This document shows positions 23,797 to 33,225 of a stretch of DNA of 64,000 nucleotides, one piece after another. The notes under the pieces are model-generated. The model was given only the letters and a program-made list of their open reading frames with translations, made no database searches and had not been told where the DNA came from. The stretch comes from Pseudonocardia benzenivorans CB1190 (GTDB taxonomy: Bacteria > Actinomycetota > Actinomycetes > Mycobacteriales > Pseudonocardiaceae), in the NCBI RefSeq assembly GCF_000196675.2, contig NC_015314.1, positions 62,001 to 126,000 on the forward strand. Direction: 5' to 3'. The first letter of the stretch is position 1. Each line of letters begins with the position of its first letter. The position numbers were made by a program, and so were the translations under genes.

Positions 23797-25908
23797 ATGC
23801 CACCGATCACCCACACCAGCGAGCTGTCCTCCACCGTCCACTACGAGACCCGGGGCGACGTCGCCGTCATCCGGCTGACCAACCCCCCGGTGAACGGCCT
23901 GGGTGACACGCTCCGCACCGGGCTGGCGGCAGGTATTGCCGCAGCTGCCACCGACGACGCGGTCCGCGCCGTCACCCTCGTCGGCGAGGGCAAAGGCTTC
24001 TGCGGCGGCGCAGACCTGCGCCAGTTCGGGACCCCCGCAGCGACGGCACAGCCGACCGTGTCCGAGGTCCTCCAGCAAATCCGTGACCTGGCCAAGCCCG
24101 TCGTCGCCGCCATCCACGGATTCGCGCTCGGCGGTGGCTACGAGCTGGCCCTGGTGTGCAGCCACCGCATTGCGCACCGGGACGCCACCATCGGCCTGCC
24201 CGAGGTCGACGTCGGCCTGCTGCCGGGTGCCGGCGGAACCCAGCGCCTGCCCCGCCTCATCGGCACCGACGCGGCGCTGGAGCTGATCCAGAACGGCACC
24301 ACCGTCCCGGCTCCGCGTGCCGCCGAGCTCGGCATGATCGACGCCTGCGTCGACGACGACGTCCTCGACGCCGCCCTGGCCTACCTCGACGACACCGGCG
24401 TCGCCGGAGCGCAGCCGCGGCTGGACGACCTCCCACCGCCGGCCGCGGGGGACGCGGACTTCGCGGCCGCCCGCCGACGGGTCCGTCCCAGCACCCGCAA
24501 CGGCGTAGCCCAGCTGGCCGCGATCGACTGCGTGGAGGCGGCCACGCAGCTCCCCATCGAGGAGGGTCTTCCGCTCGAGCGCGCGAGCTTCCTCCGACTG
24601 CTCGAGAGCACCGAGGCCAAAGCTCTGCGTCACACCTTCTTCGCCGAGAAGCAGGCCGCCAAGGTCTTGGACATCGATCGGTCGGTGCAGCCCAGGCCGG
24701 TCGAGCGGATCGCCGTGATCGGCGCCGGAACGATGGGCACCGGCATCGCGATGGCGTTCGCGAACAGCGGCCTTGCCGTCGATCTGATCGAACAAGACCG
24801 GGCGGCGCTCGAGCGCGGCATCGAGCTGGTCCAGCGCAACTACGAGGCGACCGCGGCGAAGAGACGTCTCGACGCCGTCCAGGTCGAGCAGCGGCTCGCG
24901 CTCATCACCCCGAGCCTGGATCTGGACGTGGTGGCCCAGGCGGACCTCGTCGTCGAAGCAGTCTTCGAGGACATGGCCGTCAAGAAGGACGTCTTCGCGA
25001 AGCTGGATGCCATCGCCAAGCCCGGTGCCGTGCTGGCATCGAACACGTCCCGTCTCGACATCGACGAACTCGCCCGCTCGGTGTCGCGCCCCCGGGACGT
25101 GATCGGGCTGCACTTCTTCAGCCCCGCCCACGTGATGAAGCTGCTCGAGGTGGTCCGCGGTGAGTCGACCGCCGACGACGTCATCGCGACGAGCATGGCC
25201 GTGGCCCGCCTGATCAACAAGGTGCCGGTGCTGTCGAAGGTGTGCGAGGGCTTCATCGGCAACCGGATGCTCACGCCGTACCGTCGTGAGGCGGATTTCC
25301 TGCTGGAGGAGGGGATGACGCCGGAGCGGGTCGACCGGGCCCTGGAGACGTTCGGCCTCGCGATGGGGCCGTTCCGCATGTCCGACCTCGCCGGCCTGGA
25401 CATCGGCTGGGCCGCGCGGAAGCGACTGGCACCGACCCGGGACACTAGCCTGCGCTACTCCCGGGTGGCCGACGTGCTCTGCGAGGCCGGCCGGTTCGGC
25501 CAGAAGACCGGTGCCGGCTACTACCGCTATGCCGAAGACAGCCGGAAACCGGTCGCCGACCCGGTCGTGGAACAGATCATTCGGCAGTGCGCCGAGGAGG
25601 ACGGCGTCGAACGCCGTGAGATCACCGATGCCGAGATCGTCGACCGATGCATGCTCGCGCTCGTGAACGAGGGCGCACGGATCCTCGGTGACGGCGTCGC
25701 GCAGCGGGCCTCAGACATCGACGTGGTGTACATCGACGGGTACGGCTTCCCCGCGTATCGGGGCGGTCCGATGTACTACGCCGAGACCCTGGGGCTCGCC
25801 GAGGTGCTCCGTCGCATTCAGACGTTCGAGGCCGCGCATGGTGCGTACTGGGCCCCGGCCCCGCTGCTGGAGCAGCGAGTGGCCGAGGGCAAGGAGTCAT
25901 TCGACTGA
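23797..25908 (+). CDS. FadB-like fusion: enoyl-CoA hydratase plus 3-hydroxyacyl-CoA dehydrogenase
   Basis: 703 residues, shorter in its N-terminal part than FadB of enterobacteria but of the same order. Hydratase domain, residues about 15-200: FCGGADLRQFGT, IHGFALGGGYELALVCSHR and GLPEVDVGLLPGAGGTQRLP with both catalytic Glu regions present. Dehydrogenase domain from about 305: IAVIGAGTMGTGIAMAFA, then HFFSPAHVMKLLEVVRG and the two C-terminal blocks GNRMLTPYRREADFL and YGFPAYRGGPMYYAETLG. It hydrates the enoyl-CoA and oxidises the product with NAD. It starts 22 bases after the hydratase. Confidence 0.9.
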   Translation: MPPITHTSELSSTVHYETRGDVAVIRLTNPPVNGLGDTLRTGLAAGIAAAATDDAVRAVTLVGEGKGFCGGADLRQFGTPAATAQPTVSEVLQQIRDLAKPVVAAIHGFALGGGYELALVCSHRIAHRDATIGLPEVDVGLLPGAGGTQRLPRLIGTDAALELIQNGTTVPAPRAAELGMIDACVDDDVLDAALAYLDDTGVAGAQPRLDDLPPPAAGDADFAAARRRVRPSTRNGVAQLAAIDCVEAATQLPIEEGLPLERASFLRLLESTEAKALRHTFFAEKQAAKVLDIDRSVQPRPVERIAVIGAGTMGTGIAMAFANSGLAVDLIEQDRAALERGIELVQRNYEATAAKRRLDAVQVEQRLALITPSLDLDVVAQADLVVEAVFEDMAVKKDVFAKLDAIAKPGAVLASNTSRLDIDELARSVSRPRDVIGLHFFSPAHVMKLLEVVRGESTADDVIATSMAVARLINKVPVLSKVCEGFIGNRMLTPYRREADFLLEEGMTPERVDRALETFGLAMGPFRMSDLAGLDIGWAARKRLAPTRDTSLRYSRVADVLCEAGRFGQKTGAGYYRYAEDSRKPVADPVVEQIIRQCAEEDGVERREITDAEIVDRCMLALVNEGARILGDGVAQRASDIDVVYIDGYGFPAYRGGPMYYAETLGLAEVLRRIQTFEAAHGAYWAPAPLLEQRVAEGKESFD

Positions 25909-25919
25909 TCTGTTACGGA

Positions 25920-25963
25920 AACCGGCGTCGCCCTGCCTGCTGAGAGCAGTCGCGGCGCCGGTT
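25920..25963. terminator. hairpin after the FadB-like gene
   Basis: The arms AACCGGCG (25920-25927) and CGCCGGTT (25956-25963) can pair, with a 28-base loop. No T run follows. It could weaken transcription into the transporter gene; termination is not certain. Confidence 0.4.
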
Positions 25964-26022
25964 GCCACCACCGCTCGCCATCGGGACACATCGTGGTCTC
26001 CCTCCGGAAGGACCGGATTTCT

Positions 26023-27345
26023 GTGGCTATCGAACACGTCGCGGAAAGCGCGGAAAGTACCGAGCAGGCGCCCCCGCGCCACAGCGGCATCACGGCCTGG
26101 TCTATGACCGGTGTCGTCATTCTGCTCTACATGATCAATTATGCCGACAAGGCGGTGTACGGAATCATCGCCCAGCCGCTCGCGCGCGAACTTGGCTTGA
26201 CGGCCGCGCAGATCGGCATGGTCGGCAGCCTGTTCTTCCTGATCTTCACGCTGGGCGGTCTCACCTCGGGCCTGCTGAACCGCTGGCTGGGGCTCCGGTG
26301 GGCCCTGCTGGCCCTGGCGATCGTCTGGTCGGCGGCGATGCTACCGGTCGTCCTCGCGGCCACCCTCGCCGCGCTGATCGCCGGCCGGATGCTCCTCGGG
26401 CTCGCCGAGGGACCGAGCTCGGCACTCATGCATGCGGCGGTTTACTCATGGCACGCGCCGGCCAGGCGCGGCTTCCCCAGCGCCCTGCTGCTCAGCGCAG
26501 TCTCCATAGCGAAGATTATCTTCGCTCCGATCCTGACCTGGGTGACCGTCTCCTACGGCTGGCGGGCAGCGCTGATCACGATGGCTGTCCTCGGACTGGT
26601 CTGGTCCGTGCTGTGGCTGGCGACCTGGTCCGATGGCCCGTACACCGCCCGTAAGCACGACGCGTCGGCGTCGGACGCAGCTCCGTCGGTGCGCTGGACC
26701 TCGATCTTCCGGGCTCCCACGTTCGTCTTCGGCTCGCTGCTGTTCATGTCCTACTACGCGTTGCAGACCGTGATCCTCACCTGGCTGCCGTCGTACTTCG
26801 AGCTGGGCCTCGGATTCTCCGCCATCGAGGCAGGATCGATGTTCGGCATCCCCAGCCTGGTCGCCCTCGCCGTCATGCTGACCGCCACGCGCCTCAGTGA
26901 CCGGATGGTCGCCCACGGCGCCACCGTGCGGAAGGCCCGCAGCGTTCTGGCCGCCGGCGGGGTGCTGGTAGGTGGGGCCGTACTGCTGTTCGTTCCCTAC
27001 ATCGGCTCCCCGATGGCCGTGGTTGCGTTGATCTCCCTCGCGTATGGCATCGCTTCCGTGGCCGCGCCGCTGCTGAACACCGCGGTGTCGGTCATCTGCC
27101 CGCAGCAGCAGCTGGCCGGCACCCTCGGTGTGTACATGGCGATCATGGCGGTCGGGGGAATTTTCGCCCCGTGGCTCGCCGGCGTCATCGTCGACAACGC
27201 TGCTTCGCCGGCCGATGGGTTCGCGCTGTCGTTCCAGATCCTCGGTGCCGCCTCGGGTGTCTTCGCGGTCCTGGCGCTGCTGTTCATGAGACCCGACCGC
27301 GACCGGGATCGTCTGCTCGGTGCGAAGAAGGAGGACCTGGCATGA
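26023..27345 (+). CDS. MFS transporter
   Basis: GTG 26023 (VAIEHVAESAES) is preceded by GGAAGGA; GTG 25993 would add ten residues. About 440 residues with twelve hydrophobic helices in two groups of six and a hydrophilic middle loop (SDGPYTARKHDASASD). The motif ADKAVYGIIAQPLAREL and LLNRWLGLRW after helix 2 are MFS-like. It is probably the uptake step for the acid degraded by the operon. Its stop overlaps the MaoC start (ATGA), so the two are coupled. Confidence 0.85.
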   Translation: MAIEHVAESAESTEQAPPRHSGITAWSMTGVVILLYMINYADKAVYGIIAQPLARELGLTAAQIGMVGSLFFLIFTLGGLTSGLLNRWLGLRWALLALAIVWSAAMLPVVLAATLAALIAGRMLLGLAEGPSSALMHAAVYSWHAPARRGFPSALLLSAVSIAKIIFAPILTWVTVSYGWRAALITMAVLGLVWSVLWLATWSDGPYTARKHDASASDAAPSVRWTSIFRAPTFVFGSLLFMSYYALQTVILTWLPSYFELGLGFSAIEAGSMFGIPSLVALAVMLTATRLSDRMVAHGATVRKARSVLAAGGVLVGGAVLLFVPYIGSPMAVVALISLAYGIASVAAPLLNTAVSVICPQQQLAGTLGVYMAIMAVGGIFAPWLAGVIVDNAASPADGFALSFQILGAASGVFAVLALLFMRPDRDRDRLLGAKKEDLA

Positions 27346-27794
27346 GGCTCCTCACCGGAATTGTCGACCTCGAACAGGCCGTCGGCACCCATCTCGGCTA
27401 CAGGGACTGGCACCAGATCTCCCAGGAGCAGGTCGACCTGTTCGCTCGCGCCACCGGGGACGACCAGTGGATCCACGTGGACCCGGAACGAGCAGCCGCA
27501 GGGCCGTTCGGCACGACCATCGCACACGGGTTCCTGACCCTGTCCCTGCTGCCGTACCTGATTCAGCAGGTCTACCGCGTCGACGGACTCAGGATAGGCA
27601 TCAACTACGGCGCCGACTCCGTGCGGTTCCCGGCCATCGTCCCCGTCGACTCGTGGGTCCGAGCAGGCGTCGAGCTCCTGCACGTCGAGCGGGGCACCTC
27701 CGGATCTCGGTGCCGCAGCAAGGTCACCGTCGAGCGTGCGGGCGGCGGCAAGCCGGTCTGCGTCGCCGAGACCGTGGCCCAGCTCGTCGAGTGA
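27342..27794 (+). CDS. MaoC-family hot-dog dehydratase
   Basis: 150 residues, ATG overlapping the transporter stop. The hydratase 2 motif is clear: FARATGDDQWIHVDPERAA ... PFGTTIAHGFLTLSLLPYL, with the catalytic Asp/His pair in DDQWIHVD and the GxxIAHGFLT loop. It would hydrate an enoyl-CoA to the R-3-hydroxyacyl-CoA, in parallel with the crotonase-type hydratases. That both kinds occur suggests two substrates or stereochemistries in one pathway. Confidence 0.9.
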   Translation: MRLLTGIVDLEQAVGTHLGYRDWHQISQEQVDLFARATGDDQWIHVDPERAAAGPFGTTIAHGFLTLSLLPYLIQQVYRVDGLRIGINYGADSVRFPAIVPVDSWVRAGVELLHVERGTSGSRCRSKVTVERAGGGKPVCVAETVAQLVE

Positions 27795-27814
27795 GAATAG
27801 AGGAGAGCACTGCG

Positions 27815-29722
27815 ATGACCACAGTCCGCGTCGAGGACGTCACCGGACCGGTCCCGGAATACTGGGAGCCGGTCGACCTCTCCAGCCGCGAGCTCATCGA
27901 CGAGTACGAACGCACCCCCTTGGCGGCTCGGGGCCTGCCCTCGAGCGTGTACGACTACATCCGCGACGGCGCCAGGATCGCTCCACAGCGAACCGCGCTC
28001 CTCTACGTCCCGGACGCGCACGACCCGGACTCCGCGGTCCACGTCAGCCACGCGGAACTTCTCCGGAAGATCACTCAGGCGGCCAACCTGTTTGGGGATC
28101 TCGGCGTGACCGGAGACGATCCCGTCTCGATCCTGACCGCGGGAGCCCCGGAGCCGCAGGTCGCCTTCTGGGGTGCCCAGGCCGCCGGCATTGCGAACCC
28201 GCTGAACTGGATGCTCGATCCGGACATGCTCGGCGTTCTGATCAGCACCGTCGGCTCACGCGTCCTCGTCGCCTTCGGCGGCGACGACGTCACCGATCCT
28301 TGGCCGAAGATCGACGCGATCCTCGACCACGCACCCTGTGTCGACACCGTGATCCGGGCCGGCGGTGCCCGCACGGGCCACGCCCCTCGCGGGGTCCGGT
28401 TCCTGCAGCTCGAGGACGAGCTCGAGCGCTACGACGGGGAGACGGTCGGGGGTCCCCGCGAGATCGGCTGGAACACGGTCGGCGGCATCTTCGCCACTGG
28501 CGGCACCACCGGAGCACCCAAGCTCGCGAAGGTGACGCACGGCGGGCAGATCTACGCCAGCTGGGGCTCGGCCATCTCGCACCAGGTGCCCGTCGGCGTC
28601 GTTCGCTTCGGCGGGTCCCCGATGTTCCACGTTCACGGCCTGGCCATCACCCAGCTCACCGCGCTGGCGCTCGGCGGAACGGCGGTCCTGCCCACCTCGG
28701 GCGGCTGGCGCGGCCCCGGTGTCGTCGACGAGTTCTGGAACCTCGCGCAGCGCTTCGCCGTGGACAGCGTGCCGCTCCTGCCCACGATTGCGAACCGCCT
28801 GGTCCAACGGCCAGAGGCCATCCCTGCGCACCACCCGATCGAACGAGTGACCAGCGGATCCGCCCTGCTGTCCGCCGAGATCGCCAATCGGTTCCGGCAG
28901 CTGACCGGGCTCGCGATCAGAGAGGGCTATGGCCTCACCGAAACGTCGGGGGCGGTCGTCTCCAGCCCACGCGGTATGGTAACGGTCACGGGAGCCGTGG
29001 GAATGCCCATCCCGTATACCCAGGCACGGGTGGTCCGCACGGACGAGGACGGCAAGCTCGTCGCGTGTGCACCCGGCGAGTCCGGCGTCCTGCACCTGCG
29101 CGGCCCGGCGGTGTTTGCGGGATACGTCGATCCTGCGCAGGACGACGGCGCGCTTCTCGAGGACGGCTGGCTCGACACCGGCGATCTCTTCAGCGTCGAG
29201 GAGAACGGCTTCCTGCGGATCACCGGGCGTCTCAAGGACGTCATCATCCGTGGGGGTCACAACATTGATCCCGCTGCCGGGGAGGAGGCCCTGTTCGCCC
29301 ACCCGCGCGTTACAGACGCCGCCGTGGTCGGCATGCCCGACACCGATGCAGGCGAGGTGCCGGTTGCCTACGTGGTGCCCGCTCGGGGCGCCAACCTCGG
29401 CCTGCCCGAGCTCGCCGAGCACACGCGGCACCGGGTGCGGGAGAGGGCCGCCCTGCCGCGGGAGTACATCGTTGTCGACGAGCTGCCGAGGTCCCCGATC
29501 GGCAAGGTCGCGAAGAACCGGCTGCGTCTCGACGCGACCAGCAGAGTCTTCACGCGTCTGCTCGACGGCGCGGCGCTCGTGGGGCGCTACGAGCTGACCG
29601 CCGAGGACCACGGTGCCGCGGGCATCGTCGTGGACGTCCGGCTGCTCGACTACGACCACTGCTCGGCCGAGCGTGCGCGAGCCGCCCTTGCCGCCCTCAC
29701 CGTCCAGCACCGGATCCACTGA
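27815..29722 (+). CDS. AMP-dependent acyl-CoA synthetase
   Basis: ATG 27815 with AGAGGAGAG seven bases ahead; 635 residues. ANL-superfamily motifs are in order: A3 (FATGGTTGAPKLAKVTHGG), A5 (GYGLTETSG), A7/A8 (DGWLDTGDLFSV ... GRLKDVIIRGGHNIDP) and the A10 Lys in LPRSPIGKVAKNRLR. The N-terminal 100 residues are longer than usual. It activates the imported acid to its CoA ester, the first committed step. A linker of 90 residues follows the catalytic Lys, longer than the standard end. Confidence 0.9.
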   Translation: MTTVRVEDVTGPVPEYWEPVDLSSRELIDEYERTPLAARGLPSSVYDYIRDGARIAPQRTALLYVPDAHDPDSAVHVSHAELLRKITQAANLFGDLGVTGDDPVSILTAGAPEPQVAFWGAQAAGIANPLNWMLDPDMLGVLISTVGSRVLVAFGGDDVTDPWPKIDAILDHAPCVDTVIRAGGARTGHAPRGVRFLQLEDELERYDGETVGGPREIGWNTVGGIFATGGTTGAPKLAKVTHGGQIYASWGSAISHQVPVGVVRFGGSPMFHVHGLAITQLTALALGGTAVLPTSGGWRGPGVVDEFWNLAQRFAVDSVPLLPTIANRLVQRPEAIPAHHPIERVTSGSALLSAEIANRFRQLTGLAIREGYGLTETSGAVVSSPRGMVTVTGAVGMPIPYTQARVVRTDEDGKLVACAPGESGVLHLRGPAVFAGYVDPAQDDGALLEDGWLDTGDLFSVEENGFLRITGRLKDVIIRGGHNIDPAAGEEALFAHPRVTDAAVVGMPDTDAGEVPVAYVVPARGANLGLPELAEHTRHRVRERAALPREYIVVDELPRSPIGKVAKNRLRLDATSRVFTRLLDGAALVGRYELTAEDHGAAGIVVDVRLLDYDHCSAERARAALAALTVQHRIH

Positions 29723-29838
29723 CACCCGACCACGCACCGGAGGCGTACGCCGATGACCACCTGAGGCTGCCGTCTACACCAGTGCCAGTGCCTTGATCGG
29801 TGCGGCCGAGACCGCCATCACGAGGAAGAACTCCACGC

Positions 29839-31062
29839 ATGCCTGAAGCAGTCATCGTCGCGACGGCCCGCTCCCCGATCGGACGAGCCGGCAAGGGATC
29901 TCTCCGGGACGTGCGGCCCGACGACCTCACCGCCCAGATGGTCACCGCGGCCCTCGACCAGGTTCCCGCCCTCGACCACACACAGATCGACGATCTGATG
30001 CTCGGATGCGGCCAGCCCGCGGGCGAGGCCGGCTATAATATGGCGCGCGTCGTCGCCGTCCTGGCGGGACTGCTCGAGGTGCCCGGCACCACCGTCAACC
30101 GGTACTGCGCATCCAGTCTGCAGACCACACGGATGGCCTTCCACGCGATCAAGGCCGGCGAGGGAGACGTGTTTATCTCGGCCGGAGTCGAGTCGGTCAG
30201 CCGGTCGACGGCGGCGGGACGGTCCGACGGCCTGCCGGACACGAAGAACCCTCGCTTCACCGACGCGCTCTACCGCACCGAACGTCGCGCCCAGGGCGAC
30301 GCCGAGACCTGGCACGACCCACTGCAGGACGGCCTCCTCCCCGACGTCTACATCAGCATGGGCCAGACCGCCGAGAACGTCGCACAGCTGATGAACATCA
30401 GCCGCCAGGAGCAGGACGAGTTCGGGGTCCGCTCGCAGAACCTCACCGAGAAGGCGCAGGCCAACGGTTTCTGGGAGCGCGAGATCGTGCCCGTCCCCCT
30501 CCCCGACGGCACCCTGATGAGCCGCGACGACGGCCCCCGGGCCGGTACCACCCTCGAGGCGGTCTCCCAGCTGAAGCCGGTCTTCCGGCCGGACGGGATG
30601 ATCACCGCGGGCAACGCCTGCCCGCTCAACGACGGCGCGGCCGCGGTCGTTGTCATGAGCGACACCAAGGCCAAGGAGCTCGGCCTCACTCCCCTGGCCC
30701 GGATCGTGTCCACCGGGGTCACCGGGCTATCGCCCGAGATCATGGGCCTCGGCCCGATCCGGGCCACCCGCAACGCCTTGACCACGGCGGGAATGTCCAT
30801 CGACGACATCGACCTCGTTGAGATCAACGAGGCCTTCGCGGTGCAGGTACTCGGGTCGGCCCGCGAGCTGAACATCCCGCTGGAGAAGCTCAACGTCAAC
30901 GGCGGCGCGATCGCAGTCGGACACCCGTTCGGCATGACCGGAGCCCGCATCACAACCACACTTATTAACTCCCTGCAGTTTCACGACAGGCGGTACGGCC
31001 TCAAGACCATGTGTGTCGGCGGAGGCCAGGGCATGGCCATGATCCTCGAGCGACTCGTCTGA
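29839..31062 (+). CDS. thiolase (acetyl-CoA C-acyltransferase)
   Basis: 407 residues from ATG 29839. Catalytic Cys90 (VNRYCASSLQTT), His362 (GGAIAVGHPFGMTG) and Cys392 (TMCVGGGQGMAMI) are all present. The N-terminal ATARSPIGRAGKGSLRD is the usual start. It cleaves 3-ketoacyl-CoA with CoA. This last step completes a beta-oxidation route with the dehydrogenase, hydratase and ligase upstream. The gap of 116 bases before it has no clear hairpin. Confidence 0.9.
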   Translation: MPEAVIVATARSPIGRAGKGSLRDVRPDDLTAQMVTAALDQVPALDHTQIDDLMLGCGQPAGEAGYNMARVVAVLAGLLEVPGTTVNRYCASSLQTTRMAFHAIKAGEGDVFISAGVESVSRSTAAGRSDGLPDTKNPRFTDALYRTERRAQGDAETWHDPLQDGLLPDVYISMGQTAENVAQLMNISRQEQDEFGVRSQNLTEKAQANGFWEREIVPVPLPDGTLMSRDDGPRAGTTLEAVSQLKPVFRPDGMITAGNACPLNDGAAAVVVMSDTKAKELGLTPLARIVSTGVTGLSPEIMGLGPIRATRNALTTAGMSIDDIDLVEINEAFAVQVLGSARELNIPLEKLNVNGGAIAVGHPFGMTGARITTTLINSLQFHDRRYGLKTMCVGGGQGMAMILERLV

Positions 31063-31077
31063 CTGTGGATCTGCCAG

Positions 31078-31204
31078 CCCGGAGATGGTGTGGTCACCCG
31101 GACCGACCCGGACGCGCCGGGCGGTTCCGGGGTGTCGGTGTCGCTGGTCGACCGGGACACACCCCCCAGAGTGCACCTGGCTACACGGACACCCACGGCA
31201 GCAG
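31078..31204 (+). pseudogene. remnant like the middle of an acyl-CoA dehydrogenase, cut by the IS3 element
   Basis: Between the thiolase and the IS, one frame reads VVTRTDPDAPGGSGVSVSL then VDRDTP, the style of the substrate-domain strand of acyl-CoA dehydrogenases (RTDP ... LVD-DTPGV). After a C6 run the sense changes frame (GYTDTHGSS). Across the IS it continues on the other side (VHVVGERVVG). So it was frameshifted and then hit by the element. Confidence 0.4.
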
Positions 31205-31250
31205 TGAGGTTCCCCCGAGACCGCGGAGGCATCAGCTATAAGGGGTAGCG

Positions 31251-31541
31251 ATGCCAGAGATCCGCAAAAAGTACGACCGGGAGTTCCGCGAGGGTGCGGT
31301 CCGGATCGTCGAGGAGACCGGGAAGTCGATCGCTGCGGTCGCCGGTGACCTGGGGGTCAACGAGGGCACCCTGGGCAACTGGTGCGCCCGGGCCCGGGAG
31401 GCCCGGGAGGGCACCGAGGGCCTGTCCAAGGGCGACATCGACGAGCTCAAACGGCTGCGGGCGCAGCACGCCGAGCTGCGGATGGAGCGCGATGTCCTCA
31501 AGCGATCCGTGGTCCTGTGGGTGAAGGAGGCGACGAAGTGA
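31251..31541 (+). CDS. IS3-family transposase orfA
   Basis: 96 residues, a helix-turn-helix protein: KKYDREFREGAVRIVEETGK, SIAAVAGDLGVNEGTLGNW, then a Leu-rich zipper-like end (ELKRLRAQHAELRMERDVLK). It binds the inverted repeats. Its TGA overlaps the GTG of orfB, so the usual frameshift product may be replaced or joined by re-initiation. Confidence 0.9.
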   Translation: MPEIRKKYDREFREGAVRIVEETGKSIAAVAGDLGVNEGTLGNWCARAREAREGTEGLSKGDIDELKRLRAQHAELRMERDVLKRSVVLWVKEATK

Positions 31542-32428
31542 GCGTGGCCCGCTTCATCGCCGACCAGAGGACCAACTACCGGGTGCCGCACACGATCGCC
31601 TGCGCCCTGCTCGGGGTGTCGCTCTCGTGGTTCTACAAGTGGATCTCCCGGACGCCGACGCCGACCGAGCAGCGCCGCGCCGAGGTCGACGCCGCGGTCG
31701 CGAAGGCGTTCAAGGATGTGAAGGGGCTGCACGGCTCGCCCCGGCTGGTGGCCGATCTGCGCGAGGCCGGCTGGATGGTCTCGGAGAAGACCGTGGCCGA
31801 CTCGATGCGCCGTCAGGGCCTGGTGGCCCGGGTGATCCGGCGCCGCAACGGGCTGACCCGGCAGGACAAGAGCGCGCCGAAGTTCCCCGACCTGCTCCGC
31901 CGGGACTTCACCGCATCGGCGCCCAACAGCCGCTGGGTGGGGGACATGACCGAGGTCCCGACCGCGGCCGGGAAGCTGTACCTGGCCACGGTGATCGACC
32001 TGTACTCCCGCCGGCTGCTCGGCGCGGCCACCGGCCTGCACCCCGATGCCCAGTTGGCCTGCGACGCGATCACGATGGCCGTGGCCGCCCGCGGCGGCGC
32101 CGAGCACATCGCCGAGGTCATCTTCCACACCGACCGCGGCTCGACCTACACCGCGGACAAGTTCACCGTGCTGTGTCGCCGGCTGCAGATCGGCCAGTCG
32201 ATGGGCCGGGTCGGATCGTGCTTCGACAACGCCGCTGCTGAGGCGTTCTTCTCCAGCCTCGAGTGGGAGGTCCTGTCCCGCAGCGAGTTCGCCGGCGTTG
32301 CCCAAGCACGCGCCGTCGTGATCGACTGGTGCTACGGGTTCTACAACCACCAGCGACGGCACAGCGCCGCCGACGGTCAGTCACCGATCAACTACGAGAT
32401 CGCCACTCTTAAACGAGAAGCGGCATAG
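31538..32428 (+). CDS. IS3-family transposase orfB (DDE integrase domain)
   Basis: 296 residues. The HTH_21-like region (VKGLHGSPRLVADLREAGW) and integrase core are complete: the first Asp in WVGDMTEVP, the second in HTDRGSTYTADKF, and the Glu in FDNAAAEAFFSSLE. It ends YNHQRRHSAADGQSPINYE. It is active by sequence. Confidence 0.9.
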   Translation: MSVARFIADQRTNYRVPHTIACALLGVSLSWFYKWISRTPTPTEQRRAEVDAAVAKAFKDVKGLHGSPRLVADLREAGWMVSEKTVADSMRRQGLVARVIRRRNGLTRQDKSAPKFPDLLRRDFTASAPNSRWVGDMTEVPTAAGKLYLATVIDLYSRRLLGAATGLHPDAQLACDAITMAVAARGGAEHIAEVIFHTDRGSTYTADKFTVLCRRLQIGQSMGRVGSCFDNAAAEAFFSSLEWEVLSRSEFAGVAQARAVVIDWCYGFYNHQRRHSAADGQSPINYEIATLKREAA

Positions 32429-32459
32429 AGAAGCCCTCCACGATCTCGGGGGAACCACA

Positions 32460-32769
32460 GCAGTGTCCATGTCGTGGGCGAGCGGGTGGTGGGTCTAGAC
32501 GGTATGAGAGCCGGCGTTTCCTCCGCGGCTTGATGATGATCGTCGTTCGTCGCAGGTCAAGGTCGTTCGTCCTCGCTGCGCTGCGGGCGCTGCACCTGGA
32601 CCTGGTCCTCGTCGACGATCTCTTGGCCGGGAGCGAGGCTGCGGCCAGCCGGGTGATCTGGGACGGCGGCGTGACCGGGAAGTGGGGCTGGGGCCTCGCT
32701 CACATGTGAACGTGGGTTGCCGACAGGAGTGGGTCCTGGCCGGTAGAGCCACAGATGTGGGAGGCTCCA
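32460..32769. other. inter-IS spacer
   Basis: About 310 bases between the IS3 element and the IS110 relic. The first 60 bases continue the disrupted acyl-CoA dehydrogenase-like remnant. The rest shows no convincing coding frame and is probably the left flank of the IS110 copy. Confidence 0.35.
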
Positions 32770-33225
32770 GTGAGCGGGAATGATACGAGTATCGGGCTGG
32801 ACGTGCACGCACGCTCGGTCGTGGCGTGCGGCCTCGACGGGCGGACCGAGGAGCTGTTCGAGCGCCGCCTGACCCCGGATCATGGCGAGATCGCGGCGTG
32901 GATCACGTGCTTCCCGGGCCGCTCACGGTCACCTATGAGGCCGGCCCGACCGGGTTCGGGCTCGCCCGATTCCTGGCCGGGCAGGGCATCGACTGCCAGG
33001 TGGCGGCGCCGTTGAAGCTGCAGCGCCCGTGCGGGGATCGGGTCAAGACCGACGTGATGCCCGGCACCTGGCCCGGCTGCTGCACCTGGGCGAGATCGTC
33101 GCGGTCACGGCGCCGAGCGTGTCCCAGGAGGCCGCATGAAACCTGGTCCGCTCCCGCGAGGACACCCGCGGTGATCGGGTGCCGGCCCGGCACCGGCTGT
33201 CGAAGCTGCTGCTGCGCCCGCTCGC
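32770..33225 (+). pseudogene. IS110-family transposase, degenerate
   Basis: GTG 32770 opens a DEDD-type N-terminus: TSIGLDVHARSVVACGLDG with the first Asp, then RRLTPDHGEIAAWI. Near 32910 the sense moves to a second frame (TVTYEAGPTGFGLARFLAG, GIDCQVAAPLKLQRP). Near 33055 it moves to a third, with an in-frame stop (LVRSREDTRGDRVPARHRLS). The C-terminal domain is missing. It is dead. Confidence 0.8.

Larger units (their letters stand above)
31205..32459 (+). mobile_element. IS3-family insertion sequence, intact, 1255 bp
   Basis: Terminal inverted repeats begin TG and end CA: TGAGGTTCCCCCGAGA at the left, and TGTGGTTCCCCCGAGA as the reverse complement at the right; the match continues imperfectly for about 25 bases. 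A direct repeat GCAG flanks it (31201-31204 and 32460-32463), consistent with a 4-bp target duplication. It carries orfA and orfB in overlapping frames. Both are open, so it may still be mobile. Confidence 0.9.

Noticed and set aside
23737..25131. Long minus-strand frame opposite the FadB-like gene
   Set aside because: Shadow of the gene; no third-position bias of its own.
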